From Martelella lutilitoris (GTDB lineage: Bacteria > Pseudomonadota > Alphaproteobacteria > Rhizobiales > Rhizobiaceae), in NCBI RefSeq assembly GCF_016598595.1, contig NZ_CP066786.1:1015501-1079500 (forward strand): a DNA stretch of 64,000 nucleotides, written 5' to 3'. The translations under genes and the position numbers were made by a program. Of the stretch, positions 1-8,706 are shown in pieces (position 1 is the stretch's first letter; the number at the start of each line of letters is the position of its first letter). The notes under the pieces were generated by a model. That model was not told the DNA's origin, did no database searches, and worked only from the letters and a program-made list of their open reading frames with translations.

Positions 1-270
1 CCGCTGACGGCGGGCGGGCGCACCGAGAAGCCGGAGGGCGCCTGGACGCCGGAGCAGACGGTCGACTTCATGCTGAAAAGCCTGGAAGCCGGCGATTTCT
101 ACATTCTCTGCCCGGACGGCGAGGTTGACCGCGAGACGGACGAAAAACGGATGATGTGGGCGATGGGCGATATCGTGGAGAACCGTCCGCCGCTGTCGCG
201 CTGGCACCCCGATTACTACCACGCCTTCATCGATTTTCTGTCGGGCACGCCGAAGAACCTGAAAGACTGA
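1..270 (+). CDS. SDR-family oxidoreductase, C-terminal fragment
   Basis: The frame is open from the first base to a TGA at 268-270, so the gene begins left of the window and only about 89 residues are seen. The visible tail, with CPDGEVDRETDEKRM, ENRPPLSRWHPDY and a final short acidic/basic end, resembles the C-terminal extension of a group of NAD(P)-dependent short-chain dehydrogenases. The Rossmann motif and catalytic Tyr-x-x-x-Lys would lie upstream and cannot be checked. The next gene starts 4 bases after the stop, which suggests co-transcription. The family call is from the tail only; the substrate is unknown. Confidence 0.65.
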   Translation, partial: PLTAGGRTEKPEGAWTPEQTVDFMLKSLEAGDFYILCPDGEVDRETDEKRMMWAMGDIVENRPPLSRWHPDYYHAFIDFLSGTPKNLKD

Positions 271-274
271 GACC

Positions 275-619
275 GTGGCAATTGACGAGGAACTGGCGGC
301 GCGGCTGCGCCACCGGCTGGAGGGCCTTGAAGGCGTGAGCGAGAAGAAGATGTTCGGCGGGCTCTGCTTCCTCGTCAACGGCCACATGGTCGCCGCCGCA
401 AGCCGCAGCAAGGCCGGCGAGAGGCGCTTTCTCTTTCGTGTCGGAAAAGGCAACGCCGAGGCCGCCGCGCGTCTGGGCCATCCGCAGCCGATGGTTCATG
501 GCGGAAGGAAGATGACCGGCTTCTACTATCTCGATGCTGATGACCTGTCCGATCCGGTTTTCGACGAATGGGTGTCGATCGCGCTGGAGAATGCCTTTTC
601 ACTGCCGCCGAAATCGTAG
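275..619 (+). CDS. TfoX/Sxy N-terminal domain protein
   Basis: A 114-residue protein starting at GTG. The segment SEKKMFGGLCFLVNGHM (about residues 22-38), followed by a short strand-rich region and the aromatic motif GFYYLDADDL, is the pattern of stand-alone TfoX N-terminal domain proteins. In gamma-proteobacteria the domain belongs to competence regulators, but short one-domain versions such as this are common in alphaproteobacteria and their role is not established. It follows the SDR gene by 4 bases and precedes riboflavin synthase on the same strand. No signal peptide or membrane segment is visible. Confidence 0.75.
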   Translation: MAIDEELAARLRHRLEGLEGVSEKKMFGGLCFLVNGHMVAAASRSKAGERRFLFRVGKGNAEAAARLGHPQPMVHGGRKMTGFYYLDADDLSDPVFDEWVSIALENAFSLPPKS

Positions 620-727
620 GACGTCGTCGGTGGACAGTGCGTGTCCGGAGCGAGGCTTGTCTTCGGTGTCTCCGCCGACCATATTGCCGCCATCGCTGAC
701 GCCAATCGCCGACAGGAGGCTCTCCCC

Positions 728-1357
728 ATGTATACCGGCATCGTCCAGGCCGTCCGTCCGCTTGCGGATATCGCTGCCTATCCGGGCGGCAAGACCTTCA
801 CCGTTGCCTTTACTGACAGGCTGCTGGTCGACCTGAAGCTCGGCGCCAGCGTCAATATCGAGGGCACCTGCCTTTCGGTCACCGGCATTGACGGCGGGAA
901 CGTCACCTTCGATGCGATGAACGCGACGCTGGAGCGCACCAATCTTGGGAACCTTGAGGCGGGCCAGTCTGTCAATGTCGAGCGCTCGGCGAAAATGACG
1001 GACGAGAACGGCGGGCACGCGATCGCCGGCCATGTGGCGACCACGGCGGTTCTGGAAGAGATTTCGACCGCCGAGGAAAAGGCCTTCATCCGCTTCCGCG
1101 TGCCGCAGGACTGGGCGAAATACATCTTTCCGCGCGGCTACCTGGCGGTCAATGGCTGCAGCCTGACCGTTGCCGACGTGGAGGACAACCTGTTCACGAT
1201 CAACTTGATTCCCGAGACGTTGCGACAGACGACCTTTTCCCGCTACAGGCCGGGCGACCGGCTCAACATCGAGGTCGACCACCAGACGATGGTGATGGTG
1301 GACGTGATCGAACGCACGATGGCGCGGGTGCTGCCGGGCCTTGCCGGCAAGGCCTGA
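728..1357 (+). CDS. ribE: Riboflavin synthase, alpha chain
   Basis: A 209-residue protein beginning MYTGIVQ, the usual N-terminus of riboflavin synthase, which dismutates two 6,7-dimethyl-8-ribityllumazines to riboflavin. The two lumazine-binding repeats are visible: residues about 1-95 (IEGTCLSVT, NLGNLEAGQSVNVERS) and 97-190 (GGHAIAGHV, VNGCSLTVADV, LIPETLRQTT, VNIEVD-type end). The frame extends upstream to 641, but homology puts the start at the ATG at 728. No other rib gene is next to it; flavin is used by several oxidoreductases in this window, but that is not evidence of co-regulation. Confidence 0.92.
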   Translation: MYTGIVQAVRPLADIAAYPGGKTFTVAFTDRLLVDLKLGASVNIEGTCLSVTGIDGGNVTFDAMNATLERTNLGNLEAGQSVNVERSAKMTDENGGHAIAGHVATTAVLEEISTAEEKAFIRFRVPQDWAKYIFPRGYLAVNGCSLTVADVEDNLFTINLIPETLRQTTFSRYRPGDRLNIEVDHQTMVMVDVIERTMARVLPGLAGKA

Positions 1358-1364
1358 GCAGCAA

Positions 1365-1390
1365 AAAGCCCGGCGCAAGGACCGAGCTTT
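1365..1390. terminator. Candidate bidirectional terminator between ribE and sodB
   Basis: A 9-bp stem with one C/A mismatch (AAAGCCCGG paired with CCGAGCTTT, 8-base loop) lies between the convergent ends of ribE and sodB. It is flanked by A residues on one side and TTT on the other, so it could end transcription in both directions. The stem is short and the T tract weak. Confidence 0.4.
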
Positions 1391-1413
1391 CGCATTCCGT
1401 CAAAGACTGAATC

Positions 1414-2016
1414 TTATTTCGTGGCGCCTTCGTAGAGTTCCAGGACATAGTCCCAGTTGATGAGGCTGTCGACGAAGGCTTCCAGATATTTCGGGCGCGC
1501 GTTGCGGTAGTCGATGTAGTAGGAATGCTCCCACACGTCGACGCCGAGGATCGGCTTCGCGCCATGAACGACCGGGTTTTCGCCGTTCGGGGTCTTCATG
1601 ATCTCGAGCTTGCCGTCCTTGACGGCGAGCCACGCCCAGCCTGAACCGAACTGGCCGACGCCTGCGGCGATGAAATCGGCCTTGAACTTGTCATAGCCGC
1701 CGAGATCGGACGAGATCGCGCTTTCGAGCGCGCCCGGCAACTTGGTGCCGCCGCCGTCCTTCTTCATCCACTTCCAGAAATGCATGTGGTTGAAGTGCTG
1801 TGCGGCGTTGTTGAAGAGCGGCTGGTTGGAACCGTATGCCTTGACCATGACTTCTTCCACCGGAAGGTTGCCGAGGCCGGCTTCTTCCGCCAGCTTGTTG
1901 CCGGTGGTCACATAGGTGTTGTGGTGCTTGTCATGGTGAAATTCAAGCGTCTCGGCCGACATGTAGGGGGCGAGCGCGTCGTAGGCGTAAGGCAGTTCCG
2001 GAAGTTCAAAAGCCAT
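1414..2016 (-). CDS. sodB: Superoxide dismutase, Fe type (Fe/Mn family)
   Basis: A 200-residue cytosolic enzyme starting MAFELPELPYAYDAL, very like bacterial iron SODs. Predicted metal ligands are His27, His77, Asp160 and His164, in FHHDKHH, AAQHFNH and DVWEHSYYIDYRNARP. Gln73 in NNAAQ occupies the position of the iron-SOD glutamine, which favours Fe over Mn, although cambialistic enzymes exist. A TTG two codons upstream is in frame, but GAGGAG lies 8 bases before the ATG at 2016 and fits that start. It removes superoxide; it is convergent with ribE and stands alone. Confidence 0.93.
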   Translation of the reverse strand: MAFELPELPYAYDALAPYMSAETLEFHHDKHHNTYVTTGNKLAEEAGLGNLPVEEVMVKAYGSNQPLFNNAAQHFNHMHFWKWMKKDGGGTKLPGALESAISSDLGGYDKFKADFIAAGVGQFGSGWAWLAVKDGKLEIMKTPNGENPVVHGAKPILGVDVWEHSYYIDYRNARPKYLEAFVDSLINWDYVLELYEGATK

Positions 2017-2188
2017 GTTCAATACTCCTCAGTTAATAAATTGACGCTTGCGGGTTACATAGGAAGCCCTTCCGGGAAGGGCAACCGTCGGGCCCGGAAA
2101 TATCCGGGCAAATTGCCGGAAGGAAAGGGCGTTCGGCGGCATTCCGGTACGCCCTTGCCCCGGCGGAAGGTCCGCCGGCCAGTCTATC

Positions 2189-4519
2189 CTAGCCCTCCGG
2201 CAGCTTGTAGGCGAGGATATAATCGCCCGTCTCGGTGCCCACCGAGCCATGGCCGCCGGCGACGATCAGCACGTATTGGGTTCCATCCGCGGTCTCGTAG
2301 GTCATCGGCGTTGCCTGGCCGCCGGCGGGCAGCCGAGCCTCCCATAGCTGTTCGCCGGTGGTCACGTCATAGCCGCGGATGTAATTGTCCATTGTCGCGC
2401 CGAGGAAGGCGACGCCGCCCCTGGTCATGATCGGGCCGCCGATGCCGGGAACGCCCATCTTGATCTTGAGCGGCAGCGGCGTCATGTCCTGAATGGTGCC
2501 GTTCTTGTGCTTCCACACGATCTCGCCGGTGGTCAGGTCCGCGCCCGCGACATAGCCCCATGGCGGGGCCTGGCAGGGCACGCCAAGCGGGCCGAGCAGG
2601 GTGGAGAAGGCAACGGCATAGTCGGCGCCGTTATTGGAGTTGATGCCCTGGGTCGGCACGCCGGGCTTTGATTTCGGCACCAGCGTCGAGGTGTAGGCCA
2701 TGTAGACCGGCATGGCGAACATCACCTGCCGCTCCGGATCGACGGCGACCGAACCCCAGTTGAGCGTGCCGAAATTGCCGGGATAGACGATTGTGCCGTC
2801 AACGGATGGCGGCGTGTAGCGGCCCTCGTAATTATACTGTTTCAGCTTGATGCGGCAGACGAGCTGGTCGAGCAGGCTTGCCCCCCACATGTCCTTGCCC
2901 TCAAGCTTCGGCGGGTTGAAGGAAAGCGCCGAGACGGGCTGGGTCAGCGACAGGTTCTCGCCCTCAAGTCCGCCCTCCTGGGGTGCTGGGACCTCCTTCA
3001 CGGGAAGGATCGGCTCGCCCGTTTCACGGTTCAGCACGAAGACTTCGCCCTGCTTGGTCGCCTGCACCAGCGCCGGCACGCTCTCACCGTTAATCGTCAG
3101 GTCGAGAAGGGCCGGCTGGGCCGGCACGTCCATGTCCCAGAGGTCGTGGTGGACGCCCTGGAAATTCCAGACGGGCTCGCCGGTCTCGGCATCGAGAGCC
3201 ACCACCGAGGAAGAATACTTCTCGACCGCGGGCGAGCGGTTGAGGCCGATCTGGTCCGGCGTGCGGTTGCCGATCGGGGCGTAGATCAGGCCGAGATCGC
3301 TGTCGCCGGACATCACCGACCAGCTGTTCGGCGAATTCTTGGTATAGGTTTCGTCCGGGCCGAGCGGTTCGGTCTGGTCCGGATTGCCGGTATCGAAGTT
3401 CCAGATCAGTTCGCCGGTGTCGATGTCATAGGCGCGGATCACGCCGGAGGGGCTGTCGGTCGAGTAATTGTCGTTGACCGAGCCGCCGACTACGATCTTG
3501 CCGTTTATCGCCAGCGGCGGCGATGTCGAGTAATAGTAGCCCTGCGTCTTGTAAGGCATGTTTCTCTGAAGTTGCAGCGTGCCATTGTCGGCGAAGTCCT
3601 CGCAAATCGTGCCGTCTTCGGCATTGAGCGCAATCAGACGGGCGTCCGATGTCGGCAGGTAGACGCGGGTCTTGCAGCGTTCGCCCTCGGCAATGTCGGG
3701 GTCGTCGTAATAGGTCACGCCGCGGCAGGTCTGGTGCTGGCGGTTGCCATCAACCGGAACCTTCGGGTCAAACTTCCATTTCTCCTCGCCGGTCTTCGCG
3801 TCAAACGCCATCGCCCAGCTATGCGGGGTGCAGACATAGAGCGTGTCTTCGACCATCAGCGGGGTATTTTCGTAGGTGGTCTCGACGACGTCGTTCGGCC
3901 CCTTCATGTCGCCGGTCTGGATCTGCCAGGCAAGCTCCAGGTCGCCGACATTTTCCGGCGTGATCTGGTCGAGCGGCGACCAGCGCTGCCCCCTTTCGGT
4001 ACGGCCATAGCCATGCCATTCGCCGCTGGGAACAGCGTCCGCCGTTTCGGCGCTGGCGCTGCGGGCGCCGGGCAGAGACCCATCGATCGCATGCGGGTCG
4101 GTGAACAGCGAGATGACCGCGACCACAACCGATACCAGAACGGCTGCCACCAGCGGCCACGGGCCGGCGCGGGCGGGTTTGTCTTTTTCTGGAAAGCCAT
4201 AGTCATCGCGCAGGATCGGCCGGCGCACCCAGGGCAGAAGCAGCCAAAGGCCGAGCAGCACGACGAGGCCGCCGCGCGCGCCGAGCTGCCACCAGTCGAA
4301 ACCGACCTCCAGCAGCGCCCAGACCAGCGTCACCAATATGGTTGCGGCGTAGACCCAGTAAGCAAGCGCGGAGCGGGTGAATACAAAAAAGGCGGTCGCC
4401 AGAAATGCGGCGCCCGCAATGAGATAAAACCAACTGCCGCCAAGCATGATCAGCCAGATGCCGCCGCCGCCCAGAAACAGGCCAATCACGGCAAAGATGA
4501 ATGTCGTGAAAATAATCAT
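2189..4519 (-). CDS. gcd: Membrane-bound PQQ-dependent glucose dehydrogenase family
   Basis: About 776 residues. The first 140 residues hold five hydrophobic segments, as in Gcd, and the rest is a periplasmic eight-bladed quinoprotein propeller with GEWHGYGRTERGQRWSP, repeated GDYILAYKL-like and AYDxxTGE blade motifs, and HHDLWDMDVPAQPAL near the PQQ site. The family (glucose/quinate/shikimate) oxidises its substrate in the periplasm and passes electrons to ubiquinone. The frame runs up to 4579, but GGGGAC about 8 bases upstream supports the ATG at 4519. No PQQ synthesis genes are in the window, so cofactor supply is unknown. Glucose is the most likely substrate by length and topology; it is not proven. 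Confidence 0.85.
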   Translation of the reverse strand: MIIFTTFIFAVIGLFLGGGGIWLIMLGGSWFYLIAGAAFLATAFFVFTRSALAYWVYAATILVTLVWALLEVGFDWWQLGARGGLVVLLGLWLLLPWVRRPILRDDYGFPEKDKPARAGPWPLVAAVLVSVVVAVISLFTDPHAIDGSLPGARSASAETADAVPSGEWHGYGRTERGQRWSPLDQITPENVGDLELAWQIQTGDMKGPNDVVETTYENTPLMVEDTLYVCTPHSWAMAFDAKTGEEKWKFDPKVPVDGNRQHQTCRGVTYYDDPDIAEGERCKTRVYLPTSDARLIALNAEDGTICEDFADNGTLQLQRNMPYKTQGYYYSTSPPLAINGKIVVGGSVNDNYSTDSPSGVIRAYDIDTGELIWNFDTGNPDQTEPLGPDETYTKNSPNSWSVMSGDSDLGLIYAPIGNRTPDQIGLNRSPAVEKYSSSVVALDAETGEPVWNFQGVHHDLWDMDVPAQPALLDLTINGESVPALVQATKQGEVFVLNRETGEPILPVKEVPAPQEGGLEGENLSLTQPVSALSFNPPKLEGKDMWGASLLDQLVCRIKLKQYNYEGRYTPPSVDGTIVYPGNFGTLNWGSVAVDPERQVMFAMPVYMAYTSTLVPKSKPGVPTQGINSNNGADYAVAFSTLLGPLGVPCQAPPWGYVAGADLTTGEIVWKHKNGTIQDMTPLPLKIKMGVPGIGGPIMTRGGVAFLGATMDNYIRGYDVTTGEQLWEARLPAGGQATPMTYETADGTQYVLIVAGGHGSVGTETGDYILAYKLPEG

Positions 4520-4659
4520 TGAAAATGTCCCCATATGCACGTGTCTCAAGCAGATGACGCCGGCGTCATCCGCGGACATGGAAAGCCGGCCCCAGTCGGG
4601 GCGGACCTAGGCATAACGACGCGTACGGCGGAATGTTCCTGACAGGATAATGCCAGGGA

Positions 4660-5925
4660 TCAGGGCGACAGGCGGCCCTTTCGCGCGGAGGCTTCCAGGC
4701 GTTTGATATCGTTGTCGAAATCGAGCATCTTCCGCGCGCGTTCCAACGCCTGGGCCGAATAGTCCCGCGCGCATTCGCCGTAACCGACAAAAGGAAGCAG
4801 CGAGAGGGATTCGAATGCGTGCTGCAGCCGCATTCCCACCTCAACCTTGTCCGCTCCGTCCCGGGAAATGCCGGTAAAGGCCGCGTCGAAGAAATCGTCG
4901 GTTTCGATCGCCGGGATGAAGACGCGGCCGTGATACACCTCCGCTTCGGCCTTTTTGCCCGAGGCCATGATGCGCACGATATTGCCGATCACGTCGATCG
5001 CCGTGCCCGGGTCGTTGATGCCCGGGGAGAGCGCACGCATGGCGATCTGGGAGAGCACGGTAAGACCGTAAAGCGGGTCCTGGTCGTAGCTGCGGGCATT
5101 GCCAATAGTAAAGGCGCCGCGCAGGGCCTCACGGGTTTCGTCGTCGATCGCGCTGCCGTCTGGAAGCGCGATCCCGGCGATATGGCGGCCGGGCGTCACG
5201 AAGGCGCCGGGGCGCTCGAATACGTGGATATTCGCCTCGAGCCGATCCGCGATATCGTCGAGCGCGGGAACGTCGATAAACCGCAGATAGCCGATCTGGT
5301 CATGCTCGATCATCGAAAGCCCATGGGGAACGGGGCCTTCCTGCGGGCGGGCATGCAGATATGGTGCGCGGCGATAATGCTCCATCGAGGGGCAGGAGGC
5401 GGATTCCACCTGCGAGATCGTTTTCGTGACCTGACCGAGATGGCCGAGATAGTTGATCCAGCGCAGCATCGTTACCACGATCAGCACGATGACCGCGATG
5501 GTGACGAGGAACAGGATCAGCCGGCCGCCGCCGCCATAGAGCGAGGTGTTAAGCGCGATCAGGCCGACAAGGCTGAAAATGAAGGCGCCGAGGAAGGTCG
5601 AAAGCGCCCACTGGGCGATTCGGTCCTGCAACAGCGTGCCGACGGCGCGCGGCGTGGCATTGCTGGCAGCCGCCGTCGAGGCCTGCACCAGCGTGTTCAG
5701 CGAGAACACCAGCACGGAAAGCATGCTCGTGGCGATGATGGTCAGCAGGCTGTTGACCGCGCTGCTTCCGATAATGTCCTGAAGGTCATCGGGGATGAGG
5801 GGATCGGCCATGATGCCGAGCAGGGCCGTCATGATGGCGGCGACACAATAGAGCGAAGCGACGAACCACACCTGCCGCATCGCCTGGAGCACCATCCACC
5901 AGGTCTTTGACATCTCGAATTTCAT
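4660..5925 (-). CDS. DUF2254 membrane protein
   Basis: A 421-residue protein with four predicted membrane segments in the first 160 residues (about 18-38, 55-80, 105-125, 133-155) and a soluble C-terminal half. The segment AVGTLLQDRIAQWALSTFLG and the later ALSPGINDPGTAID region are typical of DUF2254 proteins, whose function is unknown. It is on the same strand as gcd, about 140 bases upstream of it, and downstream of oligopeptidase B. The translation ends in ARKGRLSP. No known active-site motif is seen. Confidence 0.8.
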   Translation of the reverse strand: MKFEMSKTWWMVLQAMRQVWFVASLYCVAAIMTALLGIMADPLIPDDLQDIIGSSAVNSLLTIIATSMLSVLVFSLNTLVQASTAAASNATPRAVGTLLQDRIAQWALSTFLGAFIFSLVGLIALNTSLYGGGGRLILFLVTIAVIVLIVVTMLRWINYLGHLGQVTKTISQVESASCPSMEHYRRAPYLHARPQEGPVPHGLSMIEHDQIGYLRFIDVPALDDIADRLEANIHVFERPGAFVTPGRHIAGIALPDGSAIDDETREALRGAFTIGNARSYDQDPLYGLTVLSQIAMRALSPGINDPGTAIDVIGNIVRIMASGKKAEAEVYHGRVFIPAIETDDFFDAAFTGISRDGADKVEVGMRLQHAFESLSLLPFVGYGECARDYSAQALERARKMLDFDNDIKRLEASARKGRLSP

Positions 5926-6012
5926 TCAGCCCCGCCCCTTCCAGCCATGACATGAAACGTCCGGCAGAGCCTGTCGGTTCCGTCGGGGGCAGATGCCCGA
6001 GTCTGCCGGCCC

Positions 6013-8127
6013 TCAGTGCTCCGCCTTGCCCGAAACCTTCAGCGCGAAGGCATATTCGAGCGCGATTTCCTCCAGCCGCTGGAAGCGCCCGGACGCGCCG
6101 CCATGGCCGGCATCCATATTGGTGCGCAGCAGGATCGGGTTTTCGGCTGTGGTAAAGTCGCGCAGCCGCGCCACCCACTTTGCCGGTTCCCAATAGGTCA
6201 CCCGCGGATCGGTCAGACCTGCAAGCGCCAGAATGGCGGGGTAGGGCTTTGCGGCCACATTGTCGTAGGGGCTGTAGCTGGCGATGTAGTCGTAGGCGGC
6301 TTCGGAGGCGATCGGGTTGCCCCATTCCGGCCATTCGGGCGGCGTCAGCGGCAGCGTGTCGTCCAGCATGGTGGTGAGCACGTCGACAAAGGGTACGGCG
6401 GCGATGATGCCGGAGAATTTTTCCGGCGCCATGTTGGCGACCGCGCCCATCAGCATGCCGCCGGCCGAACCGCCCTCGGCGACGATCTTGCCGTAGGACG
6501 TGAAGTTCTCCGCCACCAGCGCGTCGGCGGCCGCGACGAAATCGGAGAAGGTGTTCTTCTTCGAAAACATCTTGCCGTTTTCATACCAGGCAAAGCCTTT
6601 GTCCTTGCCGCCGCGAATATGGGCAATGGCATAGACGAAGCTGCGGTCGACCAGCGACAGGCAATTGGTGGAGAAGGACGCCGGAATGGAGATGCCGTAG
6701 GCGCCGTAGCCGTAAAGCAGGCAGGGGGCGGAGCCGTCGAGCGGCGTATCCTTGCGGTAGACGAGGCTGACCGGCACCAGTTCGCCGTCTGCCGCCTTCG
6801 CCTGAATGCGGCGGGTCACGTAATCGTCCGGATTGTGGCCGGAGGGCACTTCCTGGGTCTTCAAGAGTGTGCGTTCGCGCGTCGCCATATTGTAGTCGAA
6901 GAGCTGGCTCGGCGTGGTCATCGAGGAATAGGAAAAGCGGATGGTGTCCGTCTCGTACTCCTGCGCGCCCTGAAGACCGAGCGCATAGGCTTCCTCGTCA
7001 AAGGCGATGGCGTGTTCCTCGCCGCTCTTCCGATCGCGGATGACGATGCGCGGCAGGCCGCCGAGGCGTTCGAGCCGTACCAGATGGTCCTTGAACGCCA
7101 TATGGGAGAGGATCAGCCGGCCTTCCTGATGCGGCACGATCTCTTTCCAGTTCTCCTTGGCCGGAGCGGAAACGGGCGCTTCAACGATCTTGAAATCCTT
7201 GGCGCCGCCGTCATTGGTCAGGATGAAGAACACGTCGCCGCCCTCGGTGACGTCATACTCCACCATCGTCTCGCGCTTTGCGACCATCTGCGGCGCGGCA
7301 TCCAGCGCGTTGGTCGGGATGATGTGGACTTCCGAGGTCTGGTGGTCATGGACATCGATGAAAATGAAATCATCGAGCAAGGACCCGCCGATGCCGACGA
7401 AAAAGCCCGGATCGGCCTCCTCATAGACAAGCCGGTCCTCGCTTTGCGCCGTGCCGACGACATGGTGATAGACCTTGGAGGGGCGGTGGTTCTCATCCAC
7501 TTCCGTGTAGAAGAAGCTCCTGCCGTCCGGCGCCCAGACACCGCTGCCGCCGGTGTTCTCGATCACGTCTTCAAGATCTTTGCCGCCGGCAAGGTCGCGC
7601 ACCTTGATGGTGTAGAATTCCGATCCCTTGTCGTCAAAGCTCCACAGCGCGCGAGTGTGGTCGGTGGTGTGGAAGAAGCCGCCGAGATCGAAATAGGCCT
7701 TGCCTTCGCCCTCCCGGTCGCCGTCCAGAAGAACCGCGCGCAGGTCCGGATCATGCAAGTCGCCGTCGCGCGGGATACGGAAGAAATAGGGCTGCTCTCC
7801 GCCCGTGCGGTAGGCCGTGCCATAGGCGTAGGCGCCATCCTTCATCGGCACGGAGCTGTCGTCTTCCTTGATGCGCCCGCGCATTTCCGCAAACAGCGTC
7901 TTCTGAAACGCTTCCGTGTCGGCCATGGCGGCTTTCATATAGGCGTTTTCAGCCTCCAGATGCGCGCGGATATCGGCCTCGAGAATGGAGGGGTCCTTGA
8001 ACATCGCCTGCCAGTTTGCAGCGCGCAGCCAGGCATAGTCGTCGGTGCGGGTCTTGCCGTGGCGGGTGTCGGTCACGGGCTTGGCTTTGGCTTTCGGCGG
8101 GGCGGGGAGGTTCTTGAACGCGGTCAC
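6013..8127 (-). CDS. ptrB: Oligopeptidase B, S9A family serine peptidase
   Basis: About 704 residues: an N-terminal seven-bladed propeller domain (HGKTRTDDYAWLR near the start) followed by an alpha/beta hydrolase domain. The catalytic triad is visible as Ser554 in AEGGSAGGML, Asp640 in AGLTDPRV and His675 in MDAGHGGASG. Oligopeptidase B cleaves short peptides after Arg or Lys in the cytoplasm. The open frame begins at a GTG at 8178, but the region preceding VTAFKNLPAPP has no family resemblance, so the GTG at 8127 is preferred; neither has a clear ribosome site. No signal peptide. Confidence 0.88.
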   Translation of the reverse strand: MTAFKNLPAPPKAKAKPVTDTRHGKTRTDDYAWLRAANWQAMFKDPSILEADIRAHLEAENAYMKAAMADTEAFQKTLFAEMRGRIKEDDSSVPMKDGAYAYGTAYRTGGEQPYFFRIPRDGDLHDPDLRAVLLDGDREGEGKAYFDLGGFFHTTDHTRALWSFDDKGSEFYTIKVRDLAGGKDLEDVIENTGGSGVWAPDGRSFFYTEVDENHRPSKVYHHVVGTAQSEDRLVYEEADPGFFVGIGGSLLDDFIFIDVHDHQTSEVHIIPTNALDAAPQMVAKRETMVEYDVTEGGDVFFILTNDGGAKDFKIVEAPVSAPAKENWKEIVPHQEGRLILSHMAFKDHLVRLERLGGLPRIVIRDRKSGEEHAIAFDEEAYALGLQGAQEYETDTIRFSYSSMTTPSQLFDYNMATRERTLLKTQEVPSGHNPDDYVTRRIQAKAADGELVPVSLVYRKDTPLDGSAPCLLYGYGAYGISIPASFSTNCLSLVDRSFVYAIAHIRGGKDKGFAWYENGKMFSKKNTFSDFVAAADALVAENFTSYGKIVAEGGSAGGMLMGAVANMAPEKFSGIIAAVPFVDVLTTMLDDTLPLTPPEWPEWGNPIASEAAYDYIASYSPYDNVAAKPYPAILALAGLTDPRVTYWEPAKWVARLRDFTTAENPILLRTNMDAGHGGASGRFQRLEEIALEYAFALKVSGKAEH

Positions 8128-8271
8128 GATGGCGGGCCTTGTTGTTGTCAGGTCGCCGGAACATAAGTCTGCCGCCACGCGACATCAAGCAGATGGCCGA
8201 AGACTTGCTTCCGGCGGCCGGATTGTGCATATGAAGAGTAATAGTGTTACATGTCAGTCGGGAGAGTAAAT

Positions 8272-8661
8272 GTGTTCAGGACTGTTCTCGTGGCCGCATT
8301 CGTGGTTATGGCAGGCTCTCAGGCCCTGGCGCTCAACAAGCGCATCGCCGCTGAACTTGAGCGCCTCGAGCCCGAAGAGGAGCTGGAGCAGCGCTGCGAC
8401 GTCGAGGCGCTTTCACGCATCGATGCCGCCCGCGACGACATGACGCCGGACAAGGTGATCGCCTATACTTTCGCGACGCCCGAGGTGAAGGGGCACACGA
8501 TCGATGCCGACGGCGCCGTCTTTCGCTCTCACGAACACTGGTATCACCTGCGCTATCATTGCGTAACCGATGCCAGTGCGCTGAACGTCACGGCCTTCAG
8601 CTTCGAGATCGGCACGGAAATTCCGCGCTCCGAATGGGAACGGAACTATCTCTACCCATGA
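8272..8661 (+). CDS. DUF930 protein, exported
   Basis: A 129-residue protein with an N-terminal signal peptide (about residues 1-20, ending near SQALA) and a DUF930 domain: LEPEEELEQRCDVEAL, DKVIAYTF, FRSHEHWYHLRYHC. Two cysteines in the mature part (RCDVEA and YHCVTD) could form a disulfide. DUF930 is found mainly in rhizobia and relatives and its role is unknown. GGGAG lies 6-8 bases before the GTG at 8272, so this start is preferred over the in-frame ATG at 8251. It is transcribed away from oligopeptidase B. Confidence 0.75.
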   Translation: MFRTVLVAAFVVMAGSQALALNKRIAAELERLEPEEELEQRCDVEALSRIDAARDDMTPDKVIAYTFATPEVKGHTIDADGAVFRSHEHWYHLRYHCVTDASALNVTAFSFEIGTEIPRSEWERNYLYP

Positions 8662-8706
8662 GAACAAGCGGCCGGCGGGGTCATTCCGCGCGGCCGCGTT
8701 CAAGGC

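Noticed and set aside
6016..8166. 716-residue open frame opposite oligopeptidase B
   Set aside because: Mirror of the real gene, no ribosome site, low-complexity composition.
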